From contig JAKGHH010000003.1 of NCBI GenBank assembly GCA_022828595.1, positions 57,215,759 through 57,279,758 of the forward strand: a stretch of DNA of 64,000 nucleotides, given 5' to 3'. Below the pieces are notes generated by a model, which saw only the letters and a list, made by a program, of their open reading frames with translations, was not told the DNA's origin and searched no databases. Of this stretch, positions 13,055 to 24,845 are shown one piece after another (the first letter of the stretch is position 1; the number at the start of each line of letters is the position of its first letter). Made by a program: the position numbers and the translations under genes. Origin of the DNA: Nelumbo lutea. Taxonomy: Eukaryota > Streptophyta > Magnoliopsida > Proteales > Nelumbonaceae.

Positions 13055-13804
13055 ATGGCAAACGGACAATTTGCAAAGCTTCTTGACAACAACAAGCTTA
13101 AGGGCCCAAACTATGCCGACCGGTACCGTAACCTAATGCTAGTTTTAACATCTGAAAAACTGGACAAAGTAGTCAAGTTTCCTGCCCCGGAGCGTCCGGG
13201 TGATAGGGCTTTTGAAGCCCATAGGAGAGAATTCCAAGATTGGGAGGATAAAAACTCCCTAGCCCACTGCTATGTCGTTGCTTCTTTGGACAACTCAATA
13301 TAGAGGCAGTTCGATCCGATCGAACTCGCTAAGGACATATTGGACAGTCTGAAAACAATGTATGAAGAGCAGAACCATTCTACTCGATGGAAGGTCTTGA
13401 AAATGTTCATGACCGCTTAGATGTCCAAGGGGCAGAAAGTTCACGACCATTGTCTTTGGATGATGGGATACATTAACGAGTTGGAAGCCCTTGGATTCGG
13501 GATAGATCTTGGCACTCAAGTGGATGCCATTCTGAACTCCTTGCCCTCTTCCTTCAATGGGTTCATATTAAACTACAATATGAACAAGCTGAATGTCAGC
13601 GCCTAAGAGCTCAACAATATGTTGCAAAGTGCCGAGGACTTACTTAAGAAGGATGAGCCTGTGGTGATGCTTGTGGAAGCTAACAAAACGGGCAAGAAAA
13701 AGAGGAAGGCAAAGAAGCCTCAGAAGAAGACTACCAAGCCCAAGAAGCAAAAGAAGGACAAGACAGCAGGTGCATGTCACTTCTATAAAGAAATCGGCCA
13801 CTAG
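13055..13804 (+). pseudogene. Copia gag (nucleocapsid) with four in-frame stops
   Basis: The ATG at 13055 starts MANGQFAKLLDNNKLKG, resembling copia gag N-termini. One frame carries the whole protein but is cut by stops ending at 13303, 13420, 13606 and 13804. A lysine-rich stretch near 13680-13770 precedes a degenerate CCHC knuckle (CHFYKEIGH) whose second cysteine is replaced by Tyr. The stops fall at positions where Gln or Trp codons are expected, consistent with C-to-T or G-to-A changes. Gag would form the virus-like particle in the cytoplasm; this copy cannot make it. Confidence 0.85.
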
Positions 13805-13806
13805 AA

Positions 13807-16800
13807 GTGGAACCTCGGTACCTGGAATCCAAGAAAGGTAATTTCGAATCTTGTGTCACAGAAACCAACTTATTGGTGGCTTCTGCGTCCTGGTGTATTG
13901 ACTCCGGGGCTTCAACTCATGCGTGTAACTCACTACAGGCGTTCAAGGCAAGCAGAAGGCTGAATGATGGAGAAGTGATGCTCTACTTGGGGACTTCTGC
14001 AAGCGATGCAGCTACGACAATAGGCATCGTAGAATTAAAATTTAGAGAAGGAAATATTGTACTTAAAGATTTTTTTTGTGCAAAATCTAAGAAGAAATTT
14101 GATTTCTGTCTCAAAATTTTGTGCGGATGGATATTCTATCTTTTTCAGTAATACGATTACTATTAAAAGAAACAATAAACTCATCGCATATGGGGAATTG
14201 GAGAACGGTCTCTATGTTATACATCATTCTCTAGAAACTAACATAGCCGAAACTACGTTGGCTGAAATCCCCAAGAAAAGAGCACATGATACTGATGTAT
14301 GTGGTCTCCTATGGCATTATCGACTTGGCCATATCGGTATTGACCGAATCACAAGACTGGTAAAGGATGGTCCTTTGGATTTTCTAACTACAGAAGATCT
14401 TCCCACTTGTGAGCCTTGCCTTCAGGGTAAGATGACAAAGAGGCCATTTAACGGTAAGCATGAAAGATGTACAGACACGCTTGACCTTATACATACTGAT
14501 GTATGTGGTCCCCTGAGTGTTAGGACCCATAACCAACATGTGTATTTCATTACATTCACTGATGACTATTCTCGGTATGGTTACATGTACCTAATGAGAC
14601 ATAAGTCTGAATCCTTTGAAAAGTTCAAAGAGTTCAAACAAGAGGTCGAGAAATAATTAGGGAGAGAAATTAAGTCCATTCGATCAGATCGAGGCGGCGA
14701 ATATCTCTCTGATGAATTTAGGGACTACTTGAAGGTAAATGGGATAGTATCATAGTTATCTCCTCCTGCTACATCACAACTTAACTGTGTTTCAGAGAGG
14801 AGGAATAGGACCCTATTAGATATGGTCCAATCACTTCTCATCCATTCAGAGTTACTTACATCCTTTTGGGGATACACATTAGAGACTGTGATATACGTGC
14901 TGAACCGGGTTCCAACCAAATTGGTTCCTAAGACTCCCTATGAGCTTTGGACCGGAAAGAAACCAAGTGTATGACACTTGAAGATTTGGGGTTGTCCGGC
15001 TCACGTTAAAAGAACGAATCCGGACAAATTGGAATCCAAGACCAACTGTTGCCTATTCGTAGGCTACCCAAAGGGCTTAGTGGGCTACCTATTCTATGAT
15101 CCAAGTGAGCAGAAGGTGTTCTGCAGTCAGAATGCACAATTCTTGGAAAATGATTACATCATGGACAAACTTCGTCAAGAAATTGTTTTTGATGAGGAGA
15201 GCTCAGATGCAGTGGGAGGTGTCCCACAAGTTCTAGGTAGTGACCAACTTAGAAGATCTACCTGGGTGTCCAGGCCACCGGTCCGTTTTGGTTACGATCA
15301 GGATATTTACCTGGTTGAAACCTTGATTAGTAAAGAGGATCCCGTGACTTATACGGAAGCTATGTTGGACATAGACTCCCTTAAATGGGTAGATGCCATG
15401 AGAGCTGAGATGGAATCAATGGAGACCAATGGAGTCTGGGCTTTAGTGGATCTGCCCTCTGGGGTAAAAGCAATTGGTTGCAAATGCGCAATGACAGGGT
15501 TGAGACCTACAAACCGCGTCTGGTGGCGAAAGGATATATTCAGAAAGAAGGCATCGATTATGAGAAAATCTTTTTGCCCGTGGCCATGCTTAAATCCATT
15601 AGAATTCTGTTAGCTGTAGCAGCTTACTATGACTATGAGATTTGGCAGATGGATGTCAAAACTGCGTTCCTGAATGGAGATCTTACTGAAGATATCTATA
15701 TGCAACAACTGTAAGGTTTTGTAGCTGTGGGTCAAGAACACATGGTTTGTAAGTTGAATGGATCCATATATGGACTCAAGCAATCTTCTAGAAGTTGGAA
15801 CATACTCGACGGTCAAAAAGTTTGATTTTGAGCAGAACCCGGATGAACCCTGTGTTTACAGGAAGACCAGTGGTGACAATGTTATGTTTCTGGTTCTGTA
15901 TGTAGATGGCATTCTACTCATTGGGAATAATGTAGGAATGTTAACTACGATAAAAGTATGGCGATTACAGCAATTCCCCATGAAAGACCTTGGAGAAGCC
16001 TCTTATATACTAGGTCTTCGGCTCTATAGAGATAGATCGAAGTGGATAATAGGATTATCCCAATCTGCTTATATTGACAAAATAGTCAAGAGATACAACA
16101 TGGAAAACTCCAAGAAAGGAAATGTTCCTTTCAGGCATGGAGTCAATCTCTCCAAGAAGATGTCTCCAAAGACCTCTGAGGAGATCGAGAGCATGAAAGA
16201 TGTTCCCTATGCCTTAGCCGTAGGGAGCATCATGTATGCCATGTTGTGCACTCGTCCTTACATCGTCCAGACAGTGAGTGTAGTAAGCTGATTCCAGGCC
16301 AACCCAGGGCAGGAGCATTGGACTGTTGTGAAATGCATACTTAAGTACCTTCCAAGGACAAAAGAGTTTTGTCTGGTATTCGATGGTAGTTCACTACAGA
16401 TCCGATGGTATACAGATGCGGATTTCCAGTCGGATCCAGATGATAGAAAGTCTACATCTATATATGTTTTCACGATAGGATCGTGTGCTGTTTGCTGGAA
16501 AAGCAGCAAATAGGGGTCCACAGCAGACTCCACAACCGAGGTCGAATACATTGCTGCAAGTGAAGCTGCCAAGGAAGCCATGTGGATGAAGAAGTTCGTT
16601 CACGAATTGGGAGTAGTTCCGTCCAACACATCATCGATCACATTGTTGTGTGACAACAATGGAGCAATTGCTCAAGCTAAGGAGCCACGAGCCTACTCGA
16701 AGTCAAAGCACATCGAGAGGAAGTACTATGTACTCTGGGAGATTGTTGGTAGAGGGGACATCTTGATTCAGAAGGTAGCATCAGCGGAAAATGTAGTAGA

Positions 16801-16879
16801 CCCATTGACTAAGCCACTAACACAGAAAGTGTTCGAGAAACACGTGGAAAGTATGGGACTCCGGCTTATACCGAATTGA
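13807..16879 (+). pseudogene. Copia pol: protease, integrase, reverse transcriptase, RNase H, broken
   Basis: Domains in order: aspartic protease with WCIDSGASTHACNS near 13891; integrase zinc-binding and core region from about 14300 to 14930, with YRLGHIGIDRI, CEPCLQGK and DLIHTDVCGPL; reverse transcriptase from about 15370, with QMDVKTAFLNGDL and LYVDGILLIG; RNase H ending in VDPLTKPL at 16800-16825. The catalytic YVDD is YVDG here, losing the second metal-binding Asp. Stops occur near 14656, 14755, 14973, 15714, 16291 and 16513, and frameshifts near 13815, 14100, 15490 and 15750. The order protease-integrase-RT is diagnostic of Ty1/copia. Confidence 0.9.
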
Positions 16880-16899
16880 ACCTTAGTGCAAGTGGGAGC

Positions 16900-18828
16900 T
16901 ATTAGACAGTTGTATGCTCTTAGCATCAATAAAAAATATGTACATTATGAATTTATTGTAAATGAATAAAGTACACATTTGATTCATGTTCCTGTGGTGT
17001 GTTTCTGTGTAATACCCTTAAACTGGACACTTAATGAGACTTGTGTTAGTTTAGAATGTTCACATCCATTGGGTAAGTCTGGGGAGATTTATCCTGCTAA
17101 GGCTAACACTAGTGTACTGCCAACTGTTAGGGTGGCTTGTCTCAGCTATCAGGGTGAGACCCGAAGCACATGTAGTGTAGGATTAATAGAACCTTTGAAC
17201 CGGACCAGATTTCCAGTATTGCATTGGACCTTGGAGATAGATGGGAAAAACTGGAAAGTTACACCTAACCCCTAGACTTGATTATGATACTACACTAGGT
17301 GTCGAATTGGGCTGTCTTTGATGTACCAATCAGTGAGATCCTTAGCGGGAGTCAAAACCTGGGTATGTTGGAACAGTCCGAGAATTCATCTAAGTAGGTG
17401 ATCATAGTGATAGGATCAGCCCCTTTGTCGGATAAAGGTAATGATCGGGGATGCACTCTCTCTGATGGAAACCAAGACTGCTGTTAGCCGATTTCAATTG
17501 TTGAGATTTTGTTTTACAAAATATATATATATTATGGTTTCGAAATGATTTGCAAAAGGTTTTAATTCCTGGGATCCATGTAAGCAAAGAGTGCAACACT
17601 GTTCCTTACAATTGAGGGAGGGAGAGGTCCTCCATTGTCGGGCAGTGTTTGATCATTATGGGCTGAGAGGTTAAGTGTAAGACCATTGAGGATAATACCT
17701 GATGGGCTAATCTTGCATCTGCACACAGTCCCTGGGTGTTACAAGGTGGCTTGGCCCAGGGACCACTTAGGGTAACTGTTGGGCCCATAGAGCCCATAAG
17801 ATGGGTTTCAGGGGGTGCACTGTCCATAAAAAGTGTATTCGGCCAGGCCTTGTAACAAAGGCTGGGCTGAACCCATGTGGTTGATGTGTAGATCAATGTT
17901 TGGGTCCCACGCCATACAAGGAAGCCCAACTGGGTAGTAGTTTGGAAGGCTAAGTGAGTACATAACCTTAAATGGGCTTTAAGCCCATTTCGAATTGGGC
18001 TGATTTGACCAGTCAATTAAAGGGGGTGAATTTTGAGATGGATCAACTGATAGGATTGGGCCTAGACCCTATCCACTTAGAGAGTCCAAGATCTAAATAA
18101 GATTTAGATTTGGAAGCCTCCAAATTAGATTAGGAGATGGTTGATTTGATCTGCAGATAAGATAAGGGTTCTCCCTTATCACTTAAGGAACTTCTAATCC
18201 AAATATAATTTGGATCAACAACTCCTAATAGGATTAGGAGCTGATCCCTTTAAATCTATAAAAGGAGGAGGGGGCGGCAGCTTTTAGACATGCAACCTAA
18301 GACTCTTGTCTTTAGAGCTGAAATCATAGAAGAGAGATTTCTGCAACCTCTACAAAATCTCTCTTGCCGCCTCCTTCTTGCCGCCACCATTACCTTCAGT
18401 TCGATCTCTAGTTCATGGGAGAAATCAAGATCTGATCTTGATACCAATCTTTTGGAAAAGATTGATTGGAGCTGTACTCACAAGCCATCTAGTTGATTCT
18501 TGCGAAGGGTCAAGTTCTTTTGAAGAACATTGCTGATTCTGCTCCATCCTGCACTGCGCCATTTTCAGTGGGAGCAGTCTTTGGATATTTCGTTGGGCGT
18601 GAACACCTCAATTGGGAGAGACTATTTCTCCGTATCAGGTACATCCTCCCTCCTACTCCTTTTGGTTCAGATCTGATTTGGTTCATGGTTTAAGATTGAT
18701 CATTGAAAAATATGTTTTTCTAAAATAGGGAATTCGATTCCCTACAAAGATGGGAGAATTTTTTTGAAATTCGCCCAGTCCATTCCGCAAGACTTGGGCG
18801 TCTATGTGATGGATATCCCATCCCTTCA
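16900..18828 (+). repeat. 3' LTR of the Angela-like copia element
   Basis: It is 1929 bp, preceded by the purine-rich tract AAGTGGGAGC. Its first dinucleotide is TA instead of TG; it ends CCCTTCA at 18828. Its first 330 bp differ from the 5' LTR at roughly 7 percent of positions by eye, while the last 695 bp (18134-18828) are identical. The TATA copy is at 18257. Confidence 0.92.
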
Positions 18829-19196
18829 CTTGGGTGATAATCTCATTAGTTGGAACTCTGAGAAGCAACACACCATTATGCATACTAGCATGGAGTCCGA
18901 GTTCAGATCTCTTGCTAACTCAACTACAAAGATCCTATGGATCAAATCTTTACTTTCTAATTTCGACTTTCCTTCTTCAACTCTTGTTGTTTGGCACTCA
19001 CTCGATGTTTCATGCTCACACCAAACATGTTGGAGTTGATTTTCATTTTTTAAGGGATCTCTGTCTCAACAATCAGTTGTCCATTCGGTTCATCACTTCC
19101 CAAAACCAGGTTGCTGTCATTTCTTACGAAGCCTCTTCCTACACCAAGATTTGAACTTCTTCAACTTCATGTCACACTGTTCAGCTTGAAGGGGCG
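18829..19196 (+). mobile_element. Copia relic A, right half (RNase H end and polypurine tract)
   Basis: Immediately after the younger 3' LTR the reading frame resumes as LGDNLISWNSEKQHT and MESEFRSLANSTTKILWI, a copia RNase H C-terminus, with a frameshift near 19020-19045. A purine-rich tract TTGAAGGGGCG at about 19186-19196 marks the end of the internal domain. It continues the relic interrupted at 9390. Confidence 0.85.
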
Positions 19197-19507
19197 TATT
19201 AGAGATATATATATATATATATGAGTCTAACTAATGTATCAAGATAACTTAGACTCATTATTGTATTTTATCTAGGACCACATCTCCTTGTTTATCTTAA
19301 ACTCTCTATATTGCTTAACAACTTATCCTGATAAGTCCTATGTAGTCTAAAACACTTGCATACATTTATAAATACTAGAGGATTCTACATCTAGAAATAC
19401 TAGAGGATTCGACATCTATAAATACTAGAGTATTTGATGGCTTTCTCCATCATTGAATATTCATTATTTAAGAATATTTAAGAAGTTAGTTGGATGCAAT
19501 TTCTACA
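19197..19507 (+). repeat. Probable 3' LTR of copia relic A with 25-bp direct repeats
   Basis: It follows the polypurine tract directly and starts TATTAGAGATATATAT (a TG-to-TA change at the edge is assumed). It contains three copies of a 25-bp unit built on TATAAATACTAGAG-ATT near 19368-19440, each offering a TATA-like box. The 3' edge is placed at TTCTACA, 19507, by resemblance to copia LTR ends and is uncertain. The 5' LTR was not found in the window. Confidence 0.45.
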
Positions 19508-21894
19508 CTTATATTAGTTCAAATTGAAAAATTAGAAATTTCAGGAATTTGACCAAAGTTTCAAACTTTCAATACATATGTTTATTTAACATATGCTGAC
19601 ATATAATGTTTTTTATATGTTTTTATTTTCTATAATGACAGTATTGTAACTCAAAATTCTATTTTTTATTATTTCTTTTCTTCTAAAAATTAGCTAAATG
19701 ATGTAAAAATATGTTTATATTATGTTTATCTATTCTATTAATTTATGTAGTTTTTTTTGTTTGAAATACATTAAAATTTTAGTGAGATGTAAACATTTCA
19801 TCTAGAATTAAATTTTCTGGCAGGAATTTGGAGATTTCAATTTTGTTTCGTTTAGTGAAGTCAAAATCTCATGAAATTTTAGGAGAATAAGAACCTTGAA
19901 GACGATGACTACTAACTATTGTATCGTCAGGTTGTCATTTGCTAAATTGAATCATTACATGACCAAGATTCTATTTCAATGGTTAAGATGGTTGATTACT
20001 AGGAATGACCCTTTTCATTCCCAAACCAGTTTATTACCCTTGATCCCAGACTCTTTTAACTTTTCATCCTAATTTTCCCAACCCATTAGATCCATTGTGA
20101 CCCATTTAACCCAATTATGCATATTTATTGTTGGCATTATTTTTCAAATTTGAAATTCAAATTCAATTACCTTAATTAGCACTTATAAACTCACCATAAT
20201 TGGCCCTATTTAACACTAATTACCATAATTGATTCCATAACTACCCATATTTGAGGTGCCACTTATAACACTAATTATCTCCATCTCACATTAATTCCAT
20301 TTAAGTCACTAAAACAAGTTCTAAAGGGACTTGAACCCAAGTTGCTTAATTTAAACATATGTATTTTGACCATTAGACCACTCCATGATATAATCAAACT
20401 ACCTCTAGATTCTTCTTCATACTTTTGCCTATATAATCTTAACTATCCTCTTAAGATTTTTTTTTATTACTTTCATAAGATAATTTAATATTTCTACTGA
20501 CGTATCACTATTATTTATTAAACCTAACTTTTCCTTGGGCATGACATGCAGTCATATATTAGGAATATCTCCCATAAATTTAATATAGACATGTATAGGA
20601 GATATTCACAATGTGCGGCTGGATGCTATATTGTCAGGATCAAGTACTGACACTAAAGTTCAGTGAAGCCCATATTCCTGGGGCCATTATAACTACTGAA
20701 TTATTTATAGGTTTTATAAGAAATTTGAAATTCCAGAATAAAAAGAAAAAGCATTTACCCTACAACTGTTGATTGAAGTGGAGTAATAGGGGGTGTGATC
20801 ATTTCTGGTCTGACTTACAAATTAATTTCTAGGATTGGTTTAGGTTTTCTTTCTTTCTTATTTTTTCTTTTATATCCTGGTGGTCCTGGGCCAACAAGCG
20901 GGCTTCTTTCTTTCTTTCTTTCTAAGCGTGAATGAATAAATGATAAAAAACTTAAAATCATCATCAATTCCCCAAGACATCAGTGCTTAACCAAAAATAT
21001 AACACAACTTCATTTAACTGAATAAACTTTGAAAATGAGGATAATGGAGGCTGAGGTGTGACCATTAGGCTGTGTTTTGGTATTGTAGAAAATTAAATAA
21101 AGAAAAAAAAACAATTTTGTAAATTAAATTCCATCACTTCCCAACTTTGATCCGCTTCTGCTATTGTGCCATACCAATCATGGCCTTATAGAAAGGAACC
21201 ACGCACTCATGTCAACTTCAAACTCTTCGTTGCTTTTCTTCCCAAGTCATAAAGAGTTGGTTCATGCCTAAAGTATATCAGTGCCTTTAGGGTGTTCAAG
21301 ATTCGGCTCATCAGTTTTCTGACCAATATAAAATCTCTGATACTCGAAAGATATGATATGAAAAAAGTTTTGATCGATCAAAGTCTACCCATGAATTTTA
21401 ACAAATCACACCTCATTCCATATTACATTTATGATTGTAATTTAGTGGTCAGTTGATGTCATATCTTTTTTATATCATAATTGAATTAACTCTGACGGTT
21501 TTTCGTACTGTAACAAAAAACCTAACCAATATTTTTGACTTTTCAAAGATTCTAATAACTGAAGTTTTTAGTTCAGCCTTTTTGGTTTTTTATGAGCTAC
21601 CTTCGATTCGTGATTGATCGAGGGTGGTCAAATCAGTGACCTATTTAGCAGGCCAAACAGGAATGAGTTTTGGGTGTTTTCCAATTTTGTCATTTCACCC
21701 GGTGGACGGTGAACTCCCCCGTTGGGGCTGTAATGGTATCCAATTGCCAAATTCTATCCATTCAATCCATTAACAATCGGAGAAAATATGAATCCACCCC
21801 TTTCCAATTTAATCCATATGGCTACATATGGAAGGATAAATATATAAATTAACATTATATAATCAAATTTAACTTTTTATTACAAACATCAAAC
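19508..21894. other. AT-rich spacer without recognised genes
   Basis: No coding domain was recognised. There is a (TTTC)n microsatellite around 20849-20925. A stretch at 20556-20640 (CATATATTAGG to GTGCGGCTGG) resembles part of the repeat block at 34600-34840, including the phrase ATCTCCCATAAAT. The rest appears to be old, unassigned intergenic DNA. Confidence 0.5.
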
Positions 21895-22960
21895 CTTTCT
21901 CTTTTTGAAGGCAATGGCTAATTTCATTAAAAATGCTCAGAAATTCAAATGCAATTCACGAGTATACAATCAGCAAACAAAAAAAAAAAGATAAACCCAA
22001 TACAGATTGCAACAAATCCTGAGCACCATGAGAAATTCTGGTAAGTGCATTGCAAACGCGCAAAAAGATGGAATCGCCAATAAAGGAGGACCGACCTCCA
22101 ACAGAGTCAAAACTCTACAAGAACTCCCGAAAATGGGGAAACACAAAAAAATTGCCAAAGTCACCCGTTCTATGGCAATCGCAGCTAAAAAGTTCAGAAA
22201 TGAAAGGTGAAAAGAAGAGAGACAACCATTGTCTCACCCAGGCTTGGACGTAACAGTTATGTTGCAAAATAAAACTCCTTCCACGGCAAACCATCCCTAG
22301 GCATGAGGCAAGAAAAAGCCACGTCCCCACTAAAAGAGAAGATGGTCCGAAAAAGTGCCAAAAAACGGTTCCTCCAATAACTGAAAGGCTGGACAGTGCC
22401 GGAGACTGAATGGAAACGATTGGGCTGCACCGGAAAAATATTCCAGAACAAAGAACAATCCTCCTCACTGAAGAACAACTCCCTAGAATACACCACACCA
22501 GAAAGCATCCCAAGGAAGAGGATACGCCCAAACATAAAGTCGTTAGTAAAGCATCCACATATTTCTTTTTAGAATTTCAAAGCGATTTTAGAAACAAACA
22601 CATCTTCAACCTACATGAAAATAAAGCCAATGCAGAACAAGTCGTAGAGGATGAACCACTTCTCAGAACAAAGATCAAGCCCATCGTATGTAGAACCTAC
22701 GGGGAGAAACCAAAGGAACAATACAGCAATCGACCAACAAATGAAAACACCAAAAAAAGAAACAAATAAAACAACAAAAAAGCACCCTATCTATAAAAAA
22801 CCTATCATAATAGAGGAAAACTTGCATCAAGCAATGCAAGAGGGATACTCGCATCGCTGATGCGAGAGGGAGACCCCTCCCAGACAGGGAGGGGTTTTGA
22901 ATTAACTGGAAAATTTGCTGTTCTCACGCACACTCTCTAACTGGAAAATTGACCACTTTC
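21895..22960 (-). other. Less AT-rich block, possibly a non-LTR retroelement 3' region
   Basis: Base composition differs from the AT-rich surroundings. On the minus strand the left edge reads TTTTAATGAAATTAGCC then TTCAAAAAG, which resembles the 3' UTR ends of some plant LINEs but lacks a clear poly(A) tail. Open frames on both strands (for example 22115-22558 minus) show no domain I recognise and overlap one another, so they are not called genes. The right edge contains a short inverted repeat (CCCCTCCC-AGACA-GGGAGGGG) at about 22874-22895. Confidence 0.3.
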
Positions 22961-23334
22961 GAGGTTTACAAACATCAAACTTAACCAAGACAAGTATCTG
23001 CTTTATATAATTATACATGTTTACATATATTTATAATTTGTATCATATCGTTGGTTTGAATGTTGTGTTTTTACTTAAATTGTCATGCCCAAATAAATTT
23101 TAATTCATTTTGTTCATAAAAATGCAATATCAAAGTAATTTTTTGTTCATTTTATTAATAATATATAATATATAATATATTGATAATTTTTAGTTTAAAT
23201 CAGATGGATTCAGATTTGAATATATACCTATATCAAAGTTAATGTTTGGTTGAGTTTCTAAAAACGTTGAAGTAAATGAGCAGAGCTCTGCCCATTTGAG
23301 ACGACTTTATTGTGTAGGATTTTGCCTATGCGAG

Positions 23335-23760
23335 TAAGGGTTTCAATGGACCGGTTTTGGATAGGACCCCATCCAGTCCAAAATCAATTTGGATGGATTG
23401 GACGGACCAACAAGACATATTGGATTGGATCAATCCGGTCCAAAATATTTATTAGATTGGATTGGACCTAGCCCGTCTGTAACGAATTTATATTACATTG
23501 GATTGGATTGGATTAAGCTAATATCTGGTCCATTGATATAAGATAAAAATATATGTATCAATATGGACTGGGTTTGGGTTGAACCAATCTAAATCAAAAT
23601 GGACTTGAACAGATCGGACGGTTCAGACATTGAATTGGACTGATCCAAATAGAATCAAAACATTCATTGGATTGGATTGGACCTGGTCCATTTATAATGG
23701 ACTCACACTCACATTGGACTGGATCGGATTGGACGAAATCCAGTCCAATTGACACCCCTA
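23335..23760. mobile_element. hAT-like non-autonomous element, (T)GGATTGGA-rich
   Basis: Imperfect terminal inverted repeats: TAAGGGTTTCAATGG on the left and CCAATTGACACCCCTA on the right. Flanking 8-mers TATGCGAG (23327-23334) and CATGCGAT (23761-23768) share six bases, consistent with an aged 8-bp duplication typical of hAT elements. The interior is packed with GGATTGGATTGGA and its complement and can fold back on itself. No transposase frame. A relative lies in the intron at 39461-40217. Confidence 0.55.
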
Positions 23761-24444
23761 CATGCGATGTAGATCCCACCCCGACAATATATAAACAATG
23801 TTTAGTGGAAAGCCTAAACATGCTACCCTTCGGTTAAAAAACGTGTTGTTTTCTTTATTTCTTTATTTTTATTTTACATTGAATCTTTCTTTAGTAGCAT
23901 CTCCAACTCTAAAAAGCTCAGTCGTCGATGCTTTAGCCCTCCCAAATGGGCCATTAAATTTGAAGTCCAATAGGGATATGGTTTCATGCGTCTCTCACTA
24001 ACCCATTATCTCTCTCCCTCAAATTCTCTAATCAAATAGCATTTGCATGCCACACATCTACCTTTTCTCCCCTGTTCCTACAAATTGCCTAATATGCAAT
24101 CTCCAAACCTTACTCTCTTGTAATGGATATATCTAAATACACGTATTATAAATTAATTACTCCACTTCACATATAGTTTATTTGATGCCCATCTATATGA
24201 CTATATGTTGTATGGTTCTCCTACAAATGAAGAATAAGTTAAGTTTACATTTACTCTCTCATTTACAAAACAAGTTATTAAAGTGTTACTTATTTTATGT
24301 AAATCTATTTTCTAAACCTGCCTTACCACCAAACAAGTTACTTAAAGTGTTCCTTATTTTAAGTAAATCTATTTTTAAAAAGAATTTAATTTAAAAATCT
24401 CAAGGATTCAAAGTCCCAATGGGGAACTTGTCTCCATTGGTGTT

Positions 24445-24845
24445 TAGGGATGGAGGGTCATTTTTATCCCTAATGGGGATAGAGGTCGGGGATGGGGATT
24501 TATTTTAAAGTCGGGGTCAGGGATGGGATGTCTGGTCCCCATCTCATTGTCATTCCTAATTTATGCTGGGTTCAAGGAATTATATACAAACCCCATCCTT
24601 GCCTTGTGCCTAGTTTGGGGAAATAATATTTTCCTCATCCCTGTTCCATCCCTATTTAAGATCAGGGAAAACTCTCCCCATTCGGGGTGAGGGCCCTGGT
24701 TTTATAAGAAAAATTGACATCTCTAATCTAAATTGATTTATCCAAATTAATATAAACTAAATTACTTGCTTACAAAATCCCACGGTTGTGGTGAGTACGG
24801 AATAACCTACAGAGCAGCCAAAGTTTTTTTTTTTTTTTTTTTTTT
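24445..24845. repeat. GGGGAT/ATCCCC-rich repeat and T22 tract
   Basis: TAGGGATGGAGGG at 24445 and ATTGTCATTCCTA ending at 24558 look like terminal repeats of a family also present at 62683-63076, but no target duplication is seen. The same word types (CCCCATCC, GGGGATGGGG) continue to about 24700. A homopolymer of 22 T at 24824-24845 could be the tail of a minus-strand retroposon; no body was identified. Confidence 0.4.

Larger units (their letters stand above)
9391..18828 (+). mobile_element. Complete Ty1/copia element, Angela/Tork-like, non-autonomous through mutation
   Basis: A full-length 9.44-kb retrotransposon: 5' LTR 9391-11344, primer-binding site at 11346, a 1.7-kb leader, gag, protease, integrase, reverse transcriptase, RNase H, a purine-rich tract before 16900, and 3' LTR 16900-18828. 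Target duplications TTTGG (9386-9390) and CTTGG (18829-18833) flank it with one mismatch. Domain order PR-IN-RT-RH defines copia. The very long LTRs, long leader and an RNase H end similar to LCDNNGAIAQAKEPR suggest the Angela/Tork lineage (BARE-1 relatives); that is inference. About ten stops and four frameshifts abolish the proteins. Confidence 0.93.

Noticed and set aside
22115..22558. 147-aa minus-strand frame with hydrophobic stretches
   Set aside because: No recognised domain, overlapped by other frames on both strands, within a block that looks like repeat DNA.
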